From NCBI GenBank assembly GCA_013076295.1, contig RQOL01000514.1, positions 94,904-158,903 of the forward strand: a stretch of 64,000 nt of DNA, read 5' to 3'. Origin of the DNA: Sanderia malayensis. Its lineage: Eukaryota; Cnidaria; Scyphozoa; Semaeostomeae; Pelagiidae. Position numbers and translations under genes: made by a program. Below the pieces are notes generated by a model that was not told where the DNA came from, made no database searches, and saw only the letters and a program-made list of their open reading frames with translations. Shown here piece after piece: positions 1 through 11,855 of the stretch (position 1 is the stretch's first letter; every line of letters begins with the position of its first letter).

Positions 1-1
1 C

Positions 2-1305
2 CGGGTTTGCTTTAGACACTTTGTCTCTGGTATCGCTGCAAAACCTTGGGATAGATTTAATATCGACTGGGTCCCTACTTTAAACTTAGGCCACAACAAG
101 CAAGAGAAGAATATGGAAGCAGTTGTTAATCGTGCAGAGAGGACAAGACAGAGAAGGAAGCGAATTGAAGAAAGCTTAGAAGAGGAAGTAAGGCAAAAAG
201 CAGCAAAACCAAATCAACCCGGAGAGACTATAATGGAGATCTTGGATGAAGCAGAATTTGAAGATCCATGTGAAGATTCTTTGAATGAAAATGATGAGGG
301 GATAGCCAGAAGCCATCAAGAGTGTAAAGGGCAACAAAAGGAAGACCAATCAACTCAAACTGATGAATTTGACTATGTGTTCAAAGAAAGACGAAGTCAC
401 TGCTCTAATAATGCCTTTTCTGAGAAGTATTTTTCCGAAGATGATGGAAAAGTTCGATTTTATACTGGTCTGCCATCTTATGATGTGCTTAAGGTAACAT
501 TTGAGTTCGTGTCTTCTCATGTGACCAGGAATTTTCAGTCAACAACAAAGTTTCAAGAATTTATTATGGTTCTGATCAAACTCCGATTAAACGTTCCCAT
601 CAAGATCTAGCATACAGATTTAACATTTCTGTGACGACAGTTTCCAGAGTATTATCACATTGGTTACTTGTCATGGATGTTTGTCTTACACCTCTGATTT
701 CATGGCCTGAAAGAGCTGATTTATGGAAAACAATGCCTCAGGTTTTTAAGTTCTCATTTGGAAATAAAGTAACTGTAATAATTGATTGTTTTGAGATTTT
801 TATCGACAGACCATCAAATTTACTTGCAAGAGCACAAACATTTTCATCATACAAGCACCACAACACCGCAAAGGTACTGATAGGAATCACGCCACAAGGA
901 ACCATCTCTTTTGTATCAAGTTCTTGGGGAGGTCGAACATCGGATAAATATTTAACACAGAATTGTGGCATATTAGGCAAACTTCTTCCCGGTGATTTAA
1001 TTCTTGCCGATAGAGGATTCACTATCCAGGAAAGTGTCTGGTATCATCAATCAAATATTAACATCCCAGCTTTCACAAGAGGAAAAGATCAACTTGATCC
1101 AGTCGATGTGGAGAAGACACGTGGTATAGCAAATGTTCGCATTCACGTCGAAAGAGTTATAGGGTCACTGAGACAAAAGTACACCATTCTCCAAAGCACA
1201 TTGCCAACTGATTATTTGACATGCAGTAAATCCGGACATAATGAAGAAAAATCTGTACCCTTACTGGACAGAATCATTAGAGTTTGTTCAGCATTAGTGA
1301 ACTGA
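2..1305 (+). pseudogene. THAP + DDE_Tnp_4 transposase, frameshifted, 5' end missing
   Basis: The reading frame is already open at base 2 and shows the end of a THAP zinc finger (CFRHF, then DWVPTLNLGH). A charged linker follows (113-400), then a helix-turn-helix region ending near 610. The frame shifts at about 598-610: the homologous text resumes as [19 protein letters not shown], which includes the second open stretch from 631. The DDE_Tnp_4 catalytic positions are all visible: D in [12 protein letters not shown] in ILADRGFTI and E in [12 protein letters not shown]. The protein would cut and paste the element through its terminal repeats. Apart from the one-base frameshift and the missing N terminus it is well preserved. 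Stop at 1303-1305. Confidence 0.8.
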
Positions 1306-1427
1306 TGTCCTGCCATAGTTCCATTTCATTAAATTGGGGTTTTTACTTAATAGATTTTGAGAGATAACTTTACAAATGTTGCTACTTTTTCCTTGTTCAC
1401 CCGTTATGATTGGGAAATACATTACAA

Positions 1428-4145
1428 TTATGCAATAGTTGGGAACAACTCCATATTGCCAGATTCAATGCACCTATACAAATGTTCTCTCATTTGTGGA
1501 ATGTTGAATTCAACTGATGTAGGGTCCTGTCCAAGCGTCAAACATGTTGCAAAGGCTATTGCAAATATACCACAGTCAAAGCCATTCTGCTGCTGCTGAA
1601 CTGAGGCAACTGTGACTTTACATGGTACACCACCTAGCATGCAGTCAACTTGTTGTTCTACCTCACTTGAAAGTATGTTGTTATAGAGACTGTCGTAAAT
1701 CTTTATTTCGTTTTCCTGGCATCCAACCGAACTTACACAAACCCAGTGACTGTTTCCTGTGTGAATAACTTGAATAAATTCAGATGTAACAGTGTCATAA
1801 TTTCTTACTGGTCCCAGAGTTGGCCGTTGAAATCCTTCAATCATTGGGTTTTTCTTTTTCAAAAGGACCTGAACCTGGTGTATTATCACATCATTCATCC
1901 ATCCATCTTTTGCCTTTATCAGCGCAAAGTCTCTTTCAGTTACTTCTCCACTTCTGGCGTATTTCTCAGTCTTTCCAATTGTGACCTTTGTAATCGATAC
2001 ATCATCTACTTTCTCTGAGCTAATAGGTTTAGGTTTCTCATGCTGTATACCTCTACATTTGCACCATTGACATAACCATGTGGTCTTGCAATTACTTGGC
2101 ATTCTTTTGTATTGGAGACAAGAAAGATGAAAATAAGATCCATTCTCACATGAATCATTGTGACATTTCAATAATTTTTCTCCCACAACTGGCTTGCTCT
2201 TGCAGATACAAACGGTCTCCTTGCTGACTGACAAATCTTTGGGGGGGGGGGTGAACTTTAAGTAAATCTTTTACTGCTTGTCGTTGGCCTGGCTTAAATT
2301 CAGGTAACTTTCTGCAGTGAGGGCAGTACCACTTTTTGGGGGTTTTGGTGACAGAAGATGGAAGGATGCACACAATATGAAATTCTTTAATTGGGCAGAC
2401 ATCATTTGTGCATGTGATGGTTGGAGATAATGACTCTTTAGCACAAAACATACGCTGTTTGCTGAGACTTTTTCAACTGTTCTGGGCTTTCTGGTATACC
2501 ATCTGCCAAGAATTTCGGGGAGAATGCAAGTTCTCCAAAATATTGACAGTTTTGGAACTTGCTCATTCCAATGAACAATGAACTTCATCTGGATAAATGC
2601 GCTCATGAACAAATTGGGCAGAATCATGTTCAAAACCGCATACAATAAAATCGTTGTATTATCTCTTTGTTGTGAACAGCTGCTGTTGAACTTGGTAGTA
2701 GTAAGCATGCGATCTTTTTAGAACATAAGTTCCAGTGTGGTCTTTCACAAGGCAAGAAACCTTTTTTGTGACATAATTTCCAAAGTCAAACCTTTCTAAA
2801 CAGTAAGGGCACTTCACTTCGCCACATCTAGGCCGCAGCAATCACAATAACAATAAAAATCACAAGTTGCATGCAAGAAGGGCATATCTGCATTTACCAA
2901 TAGTCCACACTTAGTGACTTTAAAGTTATCGTGTTTCTTCACCATGCTACTCTCATATGCATTGATAGCACTAGACTCGTGTTGACAGCCATGGCTTGTT
3001 GCCTTTGATGTAAACTGGAATAATTGAGGGTAGCAGATAGCTTTTATCAAGGACTGTGATGGCAGGGATGGGTCTGTGTGACATGCTTTTAGACGCGCCA
3101 ATTGAACAAAAAAAGCTACACCTTGAGATTGTGACATGGTGTCTTTCTCAATCTGCTTGATCTCTGCCTCTGTTATGTTTATTGTTGTTTCATAACGCTT
3201 TTGCAGCAGTTCGGGGTAGGAGAGCTTCATGTATGTTTCTTGAAAGAGATCTGGTATTTTCAAGGTTTCATGGCTTTTCATCACAAAAGAATCACAGTGA
3301 TCCTTGATGAGGCTGAGGGCAACTGCCTTTGATTTGCATTTGCTGAGCGATGTATAATATGCAGATAGGTCCTCTTTTGTCGGCTCTTCTATTCTCTTAC
3401 TCCTAGTTGAATTTTGCATCTTTATCTGTGATTGTTGATTCTGGTTGATATTTGCTACTTTTTTATCCATCTCATCCTTGAGCTTTTTTGATGGTGCAAA
3501 ATTAATGTCCGCAATTGGTAGATATTCAATATCTTTGGAAAATTTTGGAACAATCCAGTTACACTTGACTTGTGTACAACTAAGCTGATCTTTAACCCTG
3601 CCTGTCACCTCCAAATAAAACAAAATGCTTGCCACATGGGAACAACATTCACCCAGCCCTGCCATACATGTGCAGTGAGCTGAGCATACGGTGCCTGTCT
3701 TCTCTCCGATAACCCAGCACTTGACAAGTGGGTCATTCATCCGTTGGGAATGTTTTACCTGTCCAAGAATCACGTATTTATCGTTAATAACTATGCCCTC
3801 GACACTTTTGATAAATCCAGAAGCCATCTGATTATAAGCCTGCAAGCTTCTGTATGCTTTAAACTGTTTATTTGTGTAGAAGCTCGTTTCCAAAACCACA
3901 TACGACAAAAGATCACACGCTTCAAGCGGGAGCAAACATTCAGGGTCCAACTTCGCTTTGGGAATGAGCCACGGATCAATTTTGATGCTTCCAATCTTTT
4001 CAATGTAGCGTTTCTTAACATGTTCATCCAAGTTAGAAGCATATTCCGATAGTAAGACTTTAGGTTGTGCCTTTTCGCTTAGTTTCGGCGTTATATCCGA
4101 AGAAATAGTTGCTAGCTTACCAAAGTTGTTTACGTCCGACACCAT
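1428..4145 (-). pseudogene. SWIM-YqaJ nuclease-PHD-Ulp1 accessory protein, frame-broken
   Basis: From ATG 4145 the order is: an N-terminal region; a SWIM zinc finger (CTCMAGLGECCSHVAS, about 3650-3690); a YqaJ-type exonuclease domain with its frame broken near 2820-2840 (E in CQHESSAINAYE, E-x-K in GEVKCPYC, then [11 protein letters not shown]); a broken linker; two PHD-like Cys/His clusters (about 2450-2300 and 2220-2100); and a Ulp1/C48 protease (about 2000-1440). The Ulp1 domain looks intact: His in GNSHW, Asp in IYDSL, Gln in QQQQNG, Cys in FDCGIFA. At least three frame breaks (about 2830, 2680-2450, 2230) make it a pseudogene. In this family the nuclease and SUMO-protease modules accompany the transposase. 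Their job in transposition is not established. Confidence 0.8.
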
Positions 4146-4210
4146 TTCAAATCAAACAAAGAATATTTTGGTACACCAACATGGCCGCCGCCTCGTTTTC
4201 GAAATCAGTG

Positions 4211-4218
4211 TGACGTCA
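4211..4218. promoter_or_regulatory. CRE/ATF-like palindrome upstream of accessory gene A
   Basis: TGACGTCA lies about 65 bp upstream of the accessory ATG (4145, minus strand). The related copy C has CGACGTCA in the equivalent position (about 41473-41480), and the terminal repeats of copy B contain a similar GCGACGTAATCACGT stretch. This may be a promoter site or part of the subterminal transposase-binding region. Family conservation is the only support. Confidence 0.3.
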
Positions 4219-6590
4219 CATGAAAACACTGTATTAACACATTTTTGTCGTGCACACAAAAGAACATAATTCGCCATTTGAGTTCTACTGATAGTCATTT
4301 GACTACATATAGAAGTTTCGATGACAAAGCCTATCTGTGTCCAGATACGAGCACTGGTATGCACAGTGCACGCTCACAAACAGTTTACTCAACAACTGAC
4401 GATGCTTCAGCCAGAAAGTTCAAGAAATATGATTTTCCCATTTCCATGCTCAACTGCACACCTGGTACTTTCCATTTTATGAGCAAACAGGTTGAAAACT
4501 TTGATGGTAAAGAACAAGTCAGGACAACTGGCAACAAAGCATTGTCATAGTAAAGCCCAAATATTTTGTTGGGAGCTCTGGACTGGTTTGGTCAAGCCAT
4601 CTAATGGATCTAAGGTACACAGAGCCATATCTTGACTTGTTCCCCAATAATGAAAACTGACAGGGGAAGTTATTTCATAGCTTGTGCTACAAAACACTAG
4701 TATTATTGAGAAGCCTGCTAAATCAGATGATGTGGGAAGATATCAGTCTTGTGACTGACAAAGAAGATTGTGCATTTCGTGAATATGAACTTAACAAGTT
4801 ATCTTTTTTCAGTCAAAAATTTTTAGAAATAGCTGAATCAGTCAATGCACCTTGCTTCAATGATAAAGAAAACAAATGTGTACAGTTGTGGTTTTGCAAA
4901 TATACTCTGTTTTAGAAGCAAGAAAAACACTGACAAACAAAATGAAGTCACAACATTTTGGTGTGGTAGTCTTATCTGAATTTAAAAGTTTGTTTACCGA
5001 GATAGAGAGTTGCATATCTTTTATTGGAGCTCTGAACCTGCCTACACAAAAGCCACGTGTAGTGGATCTCACTGACGCTGGGCCAGGGTAGGAATCACAA
5101 ATAATGATGTTTGTTATGGTATTGCTCAAGAAATACTCATCACAGACATTGACTATTATATCAGACACCATTTAGCACCAGGTGACAGCAGCCACAATGA
5201 AGTAGAACGAATTCAGAGCTATGTTGGCAAGCAGTTTTTTAATTTTTTGATGATTGGTTATCTCAGAACTTGCTTCTTTAATCCACATCTATCAACAGTT
5301 GATATCAGAATCCATTTTGATGTGCAACTAAATTATTTTTGCTGGGAAGAATAATCATATCCAAAAAGAGCATTACACTACCATTTTGTTTGCGTAAGCA
5401 ATCAAAATCAGAAAAGAACTTCTTTGGTGGAGTACAGGCGTTGTTTAATTTAACCTGTTTCATTGAAAAAAATTTGTGAATTTAAGATTCCTTTTCAGCT
5501 GTGCAGATTTCTGAGGGGAAGCCTTTCTACAATAGGTGGACTGACAATAACAATAGAATTCAAACAAACAATGTTAAATTTCTGGATCATCCTGGCCTCT
5601 GCAGAAAGACTGCAAATCTCATGAAAGCAAAATCACAGTAAAAATAATCTTGCAGACCTCTAGAGGGAGAACAGGCTCTCCCCCACATAAACTGCACTTT
5701 TTTCTTGTTTGTCAACAAGGGTTGCCCTTTACAGGAAAAATTCTGTCCTTGAAGAATTCTTGATACATTGCACTAATAATTGTTCATTAATTACAGGTGA
5801 TTCAATTTGTGATGATGGCTATCTACAGTGGGAATACCAAGAGAACTGTCATGGCATAACTGAACACGAAATACCTAACCTTTCAACTGACGATCTTGAA
5901 AAGCATGAATTCAGGTGGATGAAACGTAATGCTTTCAAAGTTTGTGAAGAGGTGTCTGGTCGAATTGGGGGGGGGGGGCCTGTTGCACCTGATGGATATT
6001 TGAAAACATTTGTTACTCCTGATTGTGAGGATCTGTTTTTCTGGGATAAAGAATACCTGAGGAGAGATATTGATGAAAAAGACAAAAATATAATGATTCC
6101 AGGTTACCATATTTATGCTAAGCTTGATAATTTTATGGCAAAGAACTTCCGAAAAGGAGAACAATACTTGGAATTTGTGAAGTTTTCTTGTGATGATGAT
6201 CTTTGTGATTTCTGCTCAAGAAGTATCTTTGTTGGACCACCATGTTCAAGAATACCCGAACCAGTGCCTGACAACAGTGCAGATGGTTATAAATATTTAC
6301 ATGTGAAGGATACTCCAACCACCTTCCATGGCAAACAAAGAGAGGTTAATGATTTCAATCCAAGGACAAATTTGAAAAATCTTTTTCAAGAAAATCAGAT
6401 TTCATCCAAGTTGGTCAATGAAATTGATGAATTTTGTGCAAAGTTTATAGTGGAGGAGAATGATGTTTTAAAGGCAGTTAAGGAACTTGAATGCTCACAT
6501 TTGAGGAAGCAGGTTCGCCTTCAAGAAAACAAGAGAGCCAGGGCTCAAGAGGATGCTATGACTTACTATAAAGAACAAGGACACGTTTAA

Positions 6591-8110
6591 AGTGCCCCTA
6601 CACCTTATTTTTTTATTGGCTAAAACTATAGATTCGAATGCGCTGATTCTGAATCCGTTTATATTTTTTTGATATGACAAGTAGTTTTTGAGATACGAGG
6701 CAACGCGTGCCACTTTTTCGTGGTCAACTTTTAGGACCGTAATTTACCTACTATGACATCATAGTAGGTAAACTCCAATGTAGTGGCTGCTCGTTGTACT
6801 CAGTGGCGGCGGGCGTAGGCCTACATTCAGTATAATAAATAGTGTTTGCGTTGCGCTTTTGTTGTGTCTCGTTATGTGTATTCGTGGGTATTTGTACAAT
6901 TTTGGTGATCAGAATCGAATAGAAAGTTTCCACGAATTAACATTCTTTGTCGGATAGTAGTTCATGACAGTAGGGATTGCAGTGCCGAGGAATGCGAAGA
7001 TGGCGAGGGGATAGGATTGATCGTATCGTAGAGCAAAGCAGATCGTTGATAGTGATACCGATGAAGGAGAAACCTGATGCATTTGATGCCATTTGGCTGA
7101 GAACTCTTTCAGTCAAAGCCATGAAAGAGATGTGAGCAAGGAAAGAAATGTTGAAAGAAAACTTTCTGGGCATTTGACTAGATCTGAATTATTATCTTTT
7201 TGTTGTGTTTGTGATGAAGCAAAAGTGTATATCAAAATTCAATATACGCAATAATTTAGGCCATCATATCCGTGTCAGTCTAAACCTTTGGGGTTTGAGG
7301 AAGCTTGAAACGATTCGATTTTCATTTGGAACAGCAAGTGTAGAAAATCTGCAACATAATTCCTTATTACTACACATGAATTTCGTTATTGTACCGAAAT
7401 TATTGCGCTTTGTTGTTTGATTTATTTCATTCATGATGAGGCGTCCATAGAATTTCTTCCGTCCTTGCGAATTGATGAAATCTATCCATCTCCTTCTCCT
7501 CACAGTTTTAGGGCGATCATTCTGATAAAGCAGAATTTTGTGAAGCCATACAAATTTTGATTTATCGGGTGTATTTCCATGGGCTAGCAAAACACATCGA
7601 TATGGCATATTATCCCAGTTTTATCATCATGTTTTGATGCTCTTCTTGGCATCCCCGTTCCCGTACAGTTTTAACATTGCACGGCCCACGCCCGCCTCCA
7701 CTGAGCACAACGAGCAGCCACTACATGGGAATTTTGTAATTCCTCCCCACAGCTGCAAACTCATCGCAAGCCTTTCAAATTTCAATGTCATAATGCGCCG
7801 ACCTGTTTCTAATCATCAAAGTAAAAAAACAAATATTGAGTGCATCGTATGAGAGAAAATTGATGCCGGATTTGTTGCTTCAGTACGGGAAAATGAACGG
7901 GGCACAATGGCACCAACTATGATGTCATAGTAGGTAGATCCCAGTCCTAAAAGTTGACCACAAAAAATGGCGAAAATGACGAAACATCGACACTTCCCCA
8001 CGTTATAACTCGTTAACTAGACGTCAGATTTAAAAAATATTTTCGTATCTAAAATCAGCGAAGAAAGTTTTATCGATATAAAGAATAAAAAAATAAGGTG
8101 TAGGGGCACT
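6591..8110. mobile_element. TTAA-flanked MITE, family 1 (piggyBac-like by target site)
   Basis: The ends are exact inverted repeats starting AGTGCCCCTACACCTTATTT, flanked on both sides by TTAA (6587-6590 and 8111-8114). The arms continue inwards with diverged homology, including a self-complementary ACTATGACATCATAGT block on each side and a shared CACTGAG/GAGCAGCCACTACAT segment. No open frame inside resembles a transposase, so it is non-autonomous. TTAA duplication is characteristic of piggyBac; superfamily assignment beyond that is inference, since the termini start AG rather than CC. Confidence 0.8.
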
Positions 8111-8240
8111 TTAAAGAAAAACTGAAATCGATCAAAGACACCATTATGACCACAAGTTTTAAGAAGGGAGTTACTTTTAATAACAATAAGGACAATAGAT
8201 ATTCTTACTTTTGAGATTAATATATTTCACACGCACCATG

Positions 8241-8318
8241 ATATTTTATTGTAACATTACTTTATTTTAGCAAAATGAAAGATATTTTATTGTAACATTA
8301 CTTTATTTTAGCAAAATG
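8241..8318 (+). repeat. Tandem duplication of a ~39-bp segment
   Basis: The segment GATATTTTATTGTAACATTA...TTTTAGCAAAATGA occurs twice in succession. Each copy ends in a TTTTAG that could serve as a splice acceptor for the following C-terminal block at 8398, so the duplication doubled a putative acceptor. Confidence 0.6.
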
Positions 8319-8869
8319 ACTTTTATAAACTTTTAGTTGCAGGTCCACATCTACAGTATTGTAGCCATTATTAACCTGCGTTATCAAATAAAAATGTATG
8401 TATGTATGTAGAGATTTTGACTGGGACAAACATGTAAACATGAACACACTCAAGTCATTAAAAGTGAAGAGCCTAGAGAAGTATCTCATATTTCACAATC
8501 TGAAACATTGTTTAAAGTTAAAAAAGCAGCAGAAAATGGAGACAATAAAAAAATGGCACTTTAGGATTGCGAATGAGAATATAAAAGGTGAAAATATTGT
8601 TCAAGACTCCAACGAAAGTGATTCAGAGCTTGATGTTAGTGACGCAGAGATAGAAGAAAATGGTGGTGTGACACAAGCTGCTGTTGTTACAGATGACAAT
8701 GAGTCTGATGAGCATGATCCTGAGGCTGATGATCTGGATCATAATTCTGAGCCTACTGCTGAGCTGCTTTTCTCGACAACTCACAGTGAAAGAACAGCTG
8801 GTAATTGGCGTTTGTCTGAGTATTTTGGCAAGTATCATTATCCCTCTTTCATGTAAAATTTTACACTTT

Positions 8870-9870
8870 TAGGGTTGTCATAAATTTTGTGACATTTATT
8901 TGATGAATGGGGCTCCAAGAGCATGTTTGGACAATATTCATCAAAAATATATAAAGCAATTGAATCTAAAAATCTTGAATTGTATAAAAGTTAACAAGTA
9001 AACAAAAATGTATATGATGCACTGTCAAAAGTGTGAGCACTTTACATTTATAAAGATTTTTTGTACAAAATTCATTTTCTTTCTGAGTTACATCATCATT
9101 CTTAAAATAACATAGTTATTATAGCATTATTTTGGGTTGGATTTTTGGTTTGTGGTACCAAGGCGCTTTTTCCACAAAACTTTGCTCTTTGATAGTATTT
9201 GATTGTGGGTATTAGTATATTGTTACAGGTAACCAGGACTACATTCAAGTTTTATTATATTGAAAATGTTAGGACTATACAAGTATCTTATGTACGAAGT
9301 ACATTTGTATTTTAGCGGACATCTGGAAATGATAATGAAAGATGGGGTATCAAACCATTTTCCTGAAAGACAGTGGGGTATGAAATTTTTTAATCCCTCC
9401 TTATATAATATCTGAGCAGTACGGAAACGTGCGGTCAAAGACCACCCGGTCGAGGCGTTGTAATCCCTTTTTGGCCTCCCCTTCTTCCTTATTCTTTCGA
9501 AAAACCTTCCATAACTCTTCTGATCTGCATTTGTAATTTCCTTCACCAGTTTTTCTCTCGAAATTCGCTGTACTTTTCGAGATTTTTTCACTTTTCTCCT
9601 TCGAAAATCCTTCCGCCCTTTGTTTTCGTCTCATCAGGGCTTTGTGTGCTGTGTCAGATGCTACCGTGCCAAGGCTTTTGTTTTGCGTGCGAGGGGGAGT
9701 TGTCCCGAGGTTTGATGCTTACTAAAGCATCAAATCGAACAAAACATGTTGTGCTCGGCGACCCCATGGCTAAAGGCATTTGAAATGATGTCATGCTTCT
9801 GGAAAGATAGATCGTGCGCTGTTTACCGTTTATGAAACAATGAATCCCTGTTGCGTTTGACACTAATCCG
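8870..9870. other. No recognised gene
   Basis: AT-rich, with only short open stretches. A Lys/Arg/Glu-rich minus-strand stretch at 9634-9223 matches no family I know. Nothing else is visible. Confidence 0.5.
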
Positions 9871-9879
9871 ACAGCGTCT

Positions 9880-10700
9880 TTTGTTACTGTGGCCTTTGAT
9901 TGACGAGGAAGTTGCTTCCTTCCTTCAGTGAGCGTGCAGTGGATGTCCATTTTCGAATTTGGGACGCGACAAACCGAATGAATTGCTTTCGTTGTGTTGC
10001 TGCGTTTTATTTTTCCTGGCGTTTTACTCGAGATTTCCAACTAAAGAACTTCACTGGTGAGTGGGTAAGTTTTTTTCTATATTTTTCCCTCAGTTGTATT
10101 GATTTATTCACCTTAGATTCCGTGATCAAGAACTCGCTTTTCAAATTCATCCAGCCGTGCAATAAATTTTCAAAATTTCACTCATTCTCTATGAATTGAC
10201 TCTGATTTGTTTGAAAGAGCTCTGATCGATCAATACTAAAATTCTAATTCGATTTTTGCAGATTTGGTTGTGAAACTCTAACTTGCCAGACTCGAAAACA
10301 GCTATTTTCATATTGCATTGAAGCAGGCCGTGCCGAGAAGCATGCAAATCCCCTGAAACGTTTTCTCCTTGGCATGCACAGAATTGCTGTTCACGACTGA
10401 CCAACCAAGGCTAAAGTAGTGGATTTCAATCACCTCATTTTCGTTCTGGATAACATAAACGTCTGCTCAAGCTGGAAACAATTTCTTCAACTTCACATGG
10501 ATTCTAAACTGGAAACGTGCCCACCATTCAGTTGCAATTCAAAACGCCAAAGTTGTGTATGTGGTCTGTGAAATATGTGAATGAATCACTTAAAAACTTT
10601 CCTGATTTGCTGAATTTAAAACCCTTTTATATATATCATGATTTTAGACTGCGTGTTTAGATGCATCTAACTTTGGGACCCCTCTATACGTTTTTACGAA
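9880..10700 (+). repeat. Dispersed repeat, plus-oriented copy
   Basis: Segments here recur in inverted orientation at 40030-41070. Examples are the TTTTACTCGAGATTTCCAAC block near 10022 followed by a possible splice donor (GGTGAGTG or GGTAAGTG), the GAAGCAGGCCGTGCCGAGAA block near 10320, and the TAGATGCATCTAACTTTGGG block near 10660. The homology is interrupted but spans at least 700 bp. No coding capacity is recognised; it could be an old retroposed leader sequence or a non-autonomous element. Confidence 0.6.
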
Positions 10701-10867
10701 TTTGATCTGTATTTTTAATATTGTATATTTTCTAATCGAAATTTCGAATTAAATGGATCTAATTATGTTTTCTGATGTACTATTCAATGGCAACGCTTCC
10801 CTCCGTTTTGTTTAAATCGAGACGTTTCTCGCACGCTCAGAAGTGCACGAACATTTGCATCACAGAA

Positions 10868-11490
10868 AAAATAGACCTGGAACAACCCTGGAATGGAATC
10901 AGACCCCGGGGCTTCCTTGGGGGAAAGGATAGAAATATGAGGATCAGGATCATTTCAAATTAAAGCATGGGAGAAAACATGGACCTAGAACAACCTTGGA
11001 ATGGAAATTGGGATAAGGGGATTCCATGGGCCATGCTGTGGGGAATGGATGCAACTTTGAAGATTTGAATGATTTCAAGTTAAATCATGAGAGAAAACAT
11101 GGACCTGGAACAACCTTGGAATGAAGATCAGAACTCGGGACTCCCATGGACCATGTGGTCGAGGAATGCTGGCCACTATGAGATTTTCAATGATTTCAAT
11201 TTATATCTTGATGCACCTGGAAGAACCTTGGAATGCAAACGGGAACTCGGGGATTCCATGGACCATGTGGTCGAGGAATGGTTGCAACTATGAGGACTTC
11301 AAGGATTTCAATTTAAATCATCATCGACCTGGAACAACCTTCGCAATACTGGCAACTATGAGGTTTTCAATGATTTCAATTTAAGTCATCATGGACCTGG
11401 AACAACCTTGGAATGGAAATGGGGACTTGGGGATTCCATGCATCATATGGTTGGGGAATGCTTGCAACTATGACCACTTCAATTATTTCA
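10868..11490 (+). repeat. Minisatellite, ~115-bp unit, about five copies
   Basis: The motif ACCTGGAACAACCTTGGAAT recurs near 10877, 10982, 11102, 11215, 11327 and 11396. Most copies are followed by a GGGGATTCCATGGACCATG block, a GAGGAATG block and TTTCAATGATTTCAATTTAA. Most spacings are about 105-120 bp; the penultimate unit is shortened to about 65 bp by an internal deletion. Short ORFs across it simply reflect the repeat. Confidence 0.85.
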
Positions 11491-11510
11491 AACCAGATTC
11501 TTTTTCTTTG

Positions 11511-11644
11511 CGTGTCCTACTACTGATCTTATCGCAAATTAAGCAACTTTAATTAGAACCGATTGCTTAACGTGTCCGCCGGCTGATCTTATCACAATTT
11601 CATCAACTTTAATTAGAACGGATTGCTTAACGTGTCCGCCGGCT
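11511..11644 (+). repeat. 60-bp direct repeat, two copies plus a partial third
   Basis: Units start CGTGTCC at 11511, 11571 and 11631, and each full unit ends GATTGCTTAA. They differ at only a few positions. It lies immediately after the 115-bp minisatellite and about 210 bp before an exon of the Ulp1-like gene. Confidence 0.85.
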
Positions 11645-11855
11645 TTGATAGTATGTAATATTATCCTCCGCCCTGGTACCCAGCATTAAAAATGACTGCT
11701 CCCTAGCACCGTGAGTTTCAATTTTCCCAAAATTTTAATGTACGTCCTATATATTTATCACTTGTCAAAGATTGTGACACACGCCCCATCCATCTATAAC
11801 TTTGAATTTAATGTAGCAGTCAGCTTTTAATTTTTATATTAATTTCATTTTGCAG

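Larger units (their letters stand above)
1..4300. mobile_element. ISL2EU-like DNA transposon, copy A (left end outside window)
   Basis: Two convergent genes make up this element: a THAP/DDE transposase on the plus strand (2-1305) and a SWIM-YqaJ-PHD-Ulp1 accessory gene on the minus strand (1428-4145). That gene pair is what I recall for ISL2EU-type transposons. The left terminus lies before base 1, so terminal repeats cannot be paired. The right edge is somewhere between about 4220 and 4310, after the 5' leader of the accessory gene and before the next coding remnant begins. Both genes carry frame breaks, so this copy looks dead. Confidence 0.7.
4305..8856 (+). pseudogene. Decayed DDE/integrase-like transposase gene
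   Basis: Fragments in several frames read as one gene. They are DDKAYLCPDTSTG (about 4321), a PKYFVGSSGLVW block (about 4557), LTDAGPG followed after a one-base frameshift at about 5088 by VGITNNDV, then APGDSSHNEVERIQS (about 5175). Next come a 293-codon open stretch (5709-6590, with a C-x2-C pair in DDLCDFCSRS) and a C-terminal block (8398-8700: LKVKSLEKYL). D...TDxGxG...NExER resembles the D,D,E order of integrase-like RNase H folds, so I infer a transposase. I recall similar large uncharacterised proteins in corals but cannot name the family. A MITE sits at 6591-8110. Stops and frameshifts throughout show it is dead. Confidence 0.5.

Noticed and set aside
738..1022. Minus-strand ORF antisense to the DDE transposase
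   Set aside because: It is a shadow of the conserved plus-strand transposase; no domain of its own.
9223..9634. Two overlapping minus-strand ORFs, Lys/Glu-rich
   Set aside because: No recognisable motif, no plausible splice or start context.
11087..11384. Overlapping plus-strand ORFs with repeated text
   Set aside because: Translation of the 115-bp minisatellite, not a protein.
10868..11644. CRISPR-like array
   Set aside because: Repeats are contiguous tandem units without unique spacers, in a eukaryotic genome.
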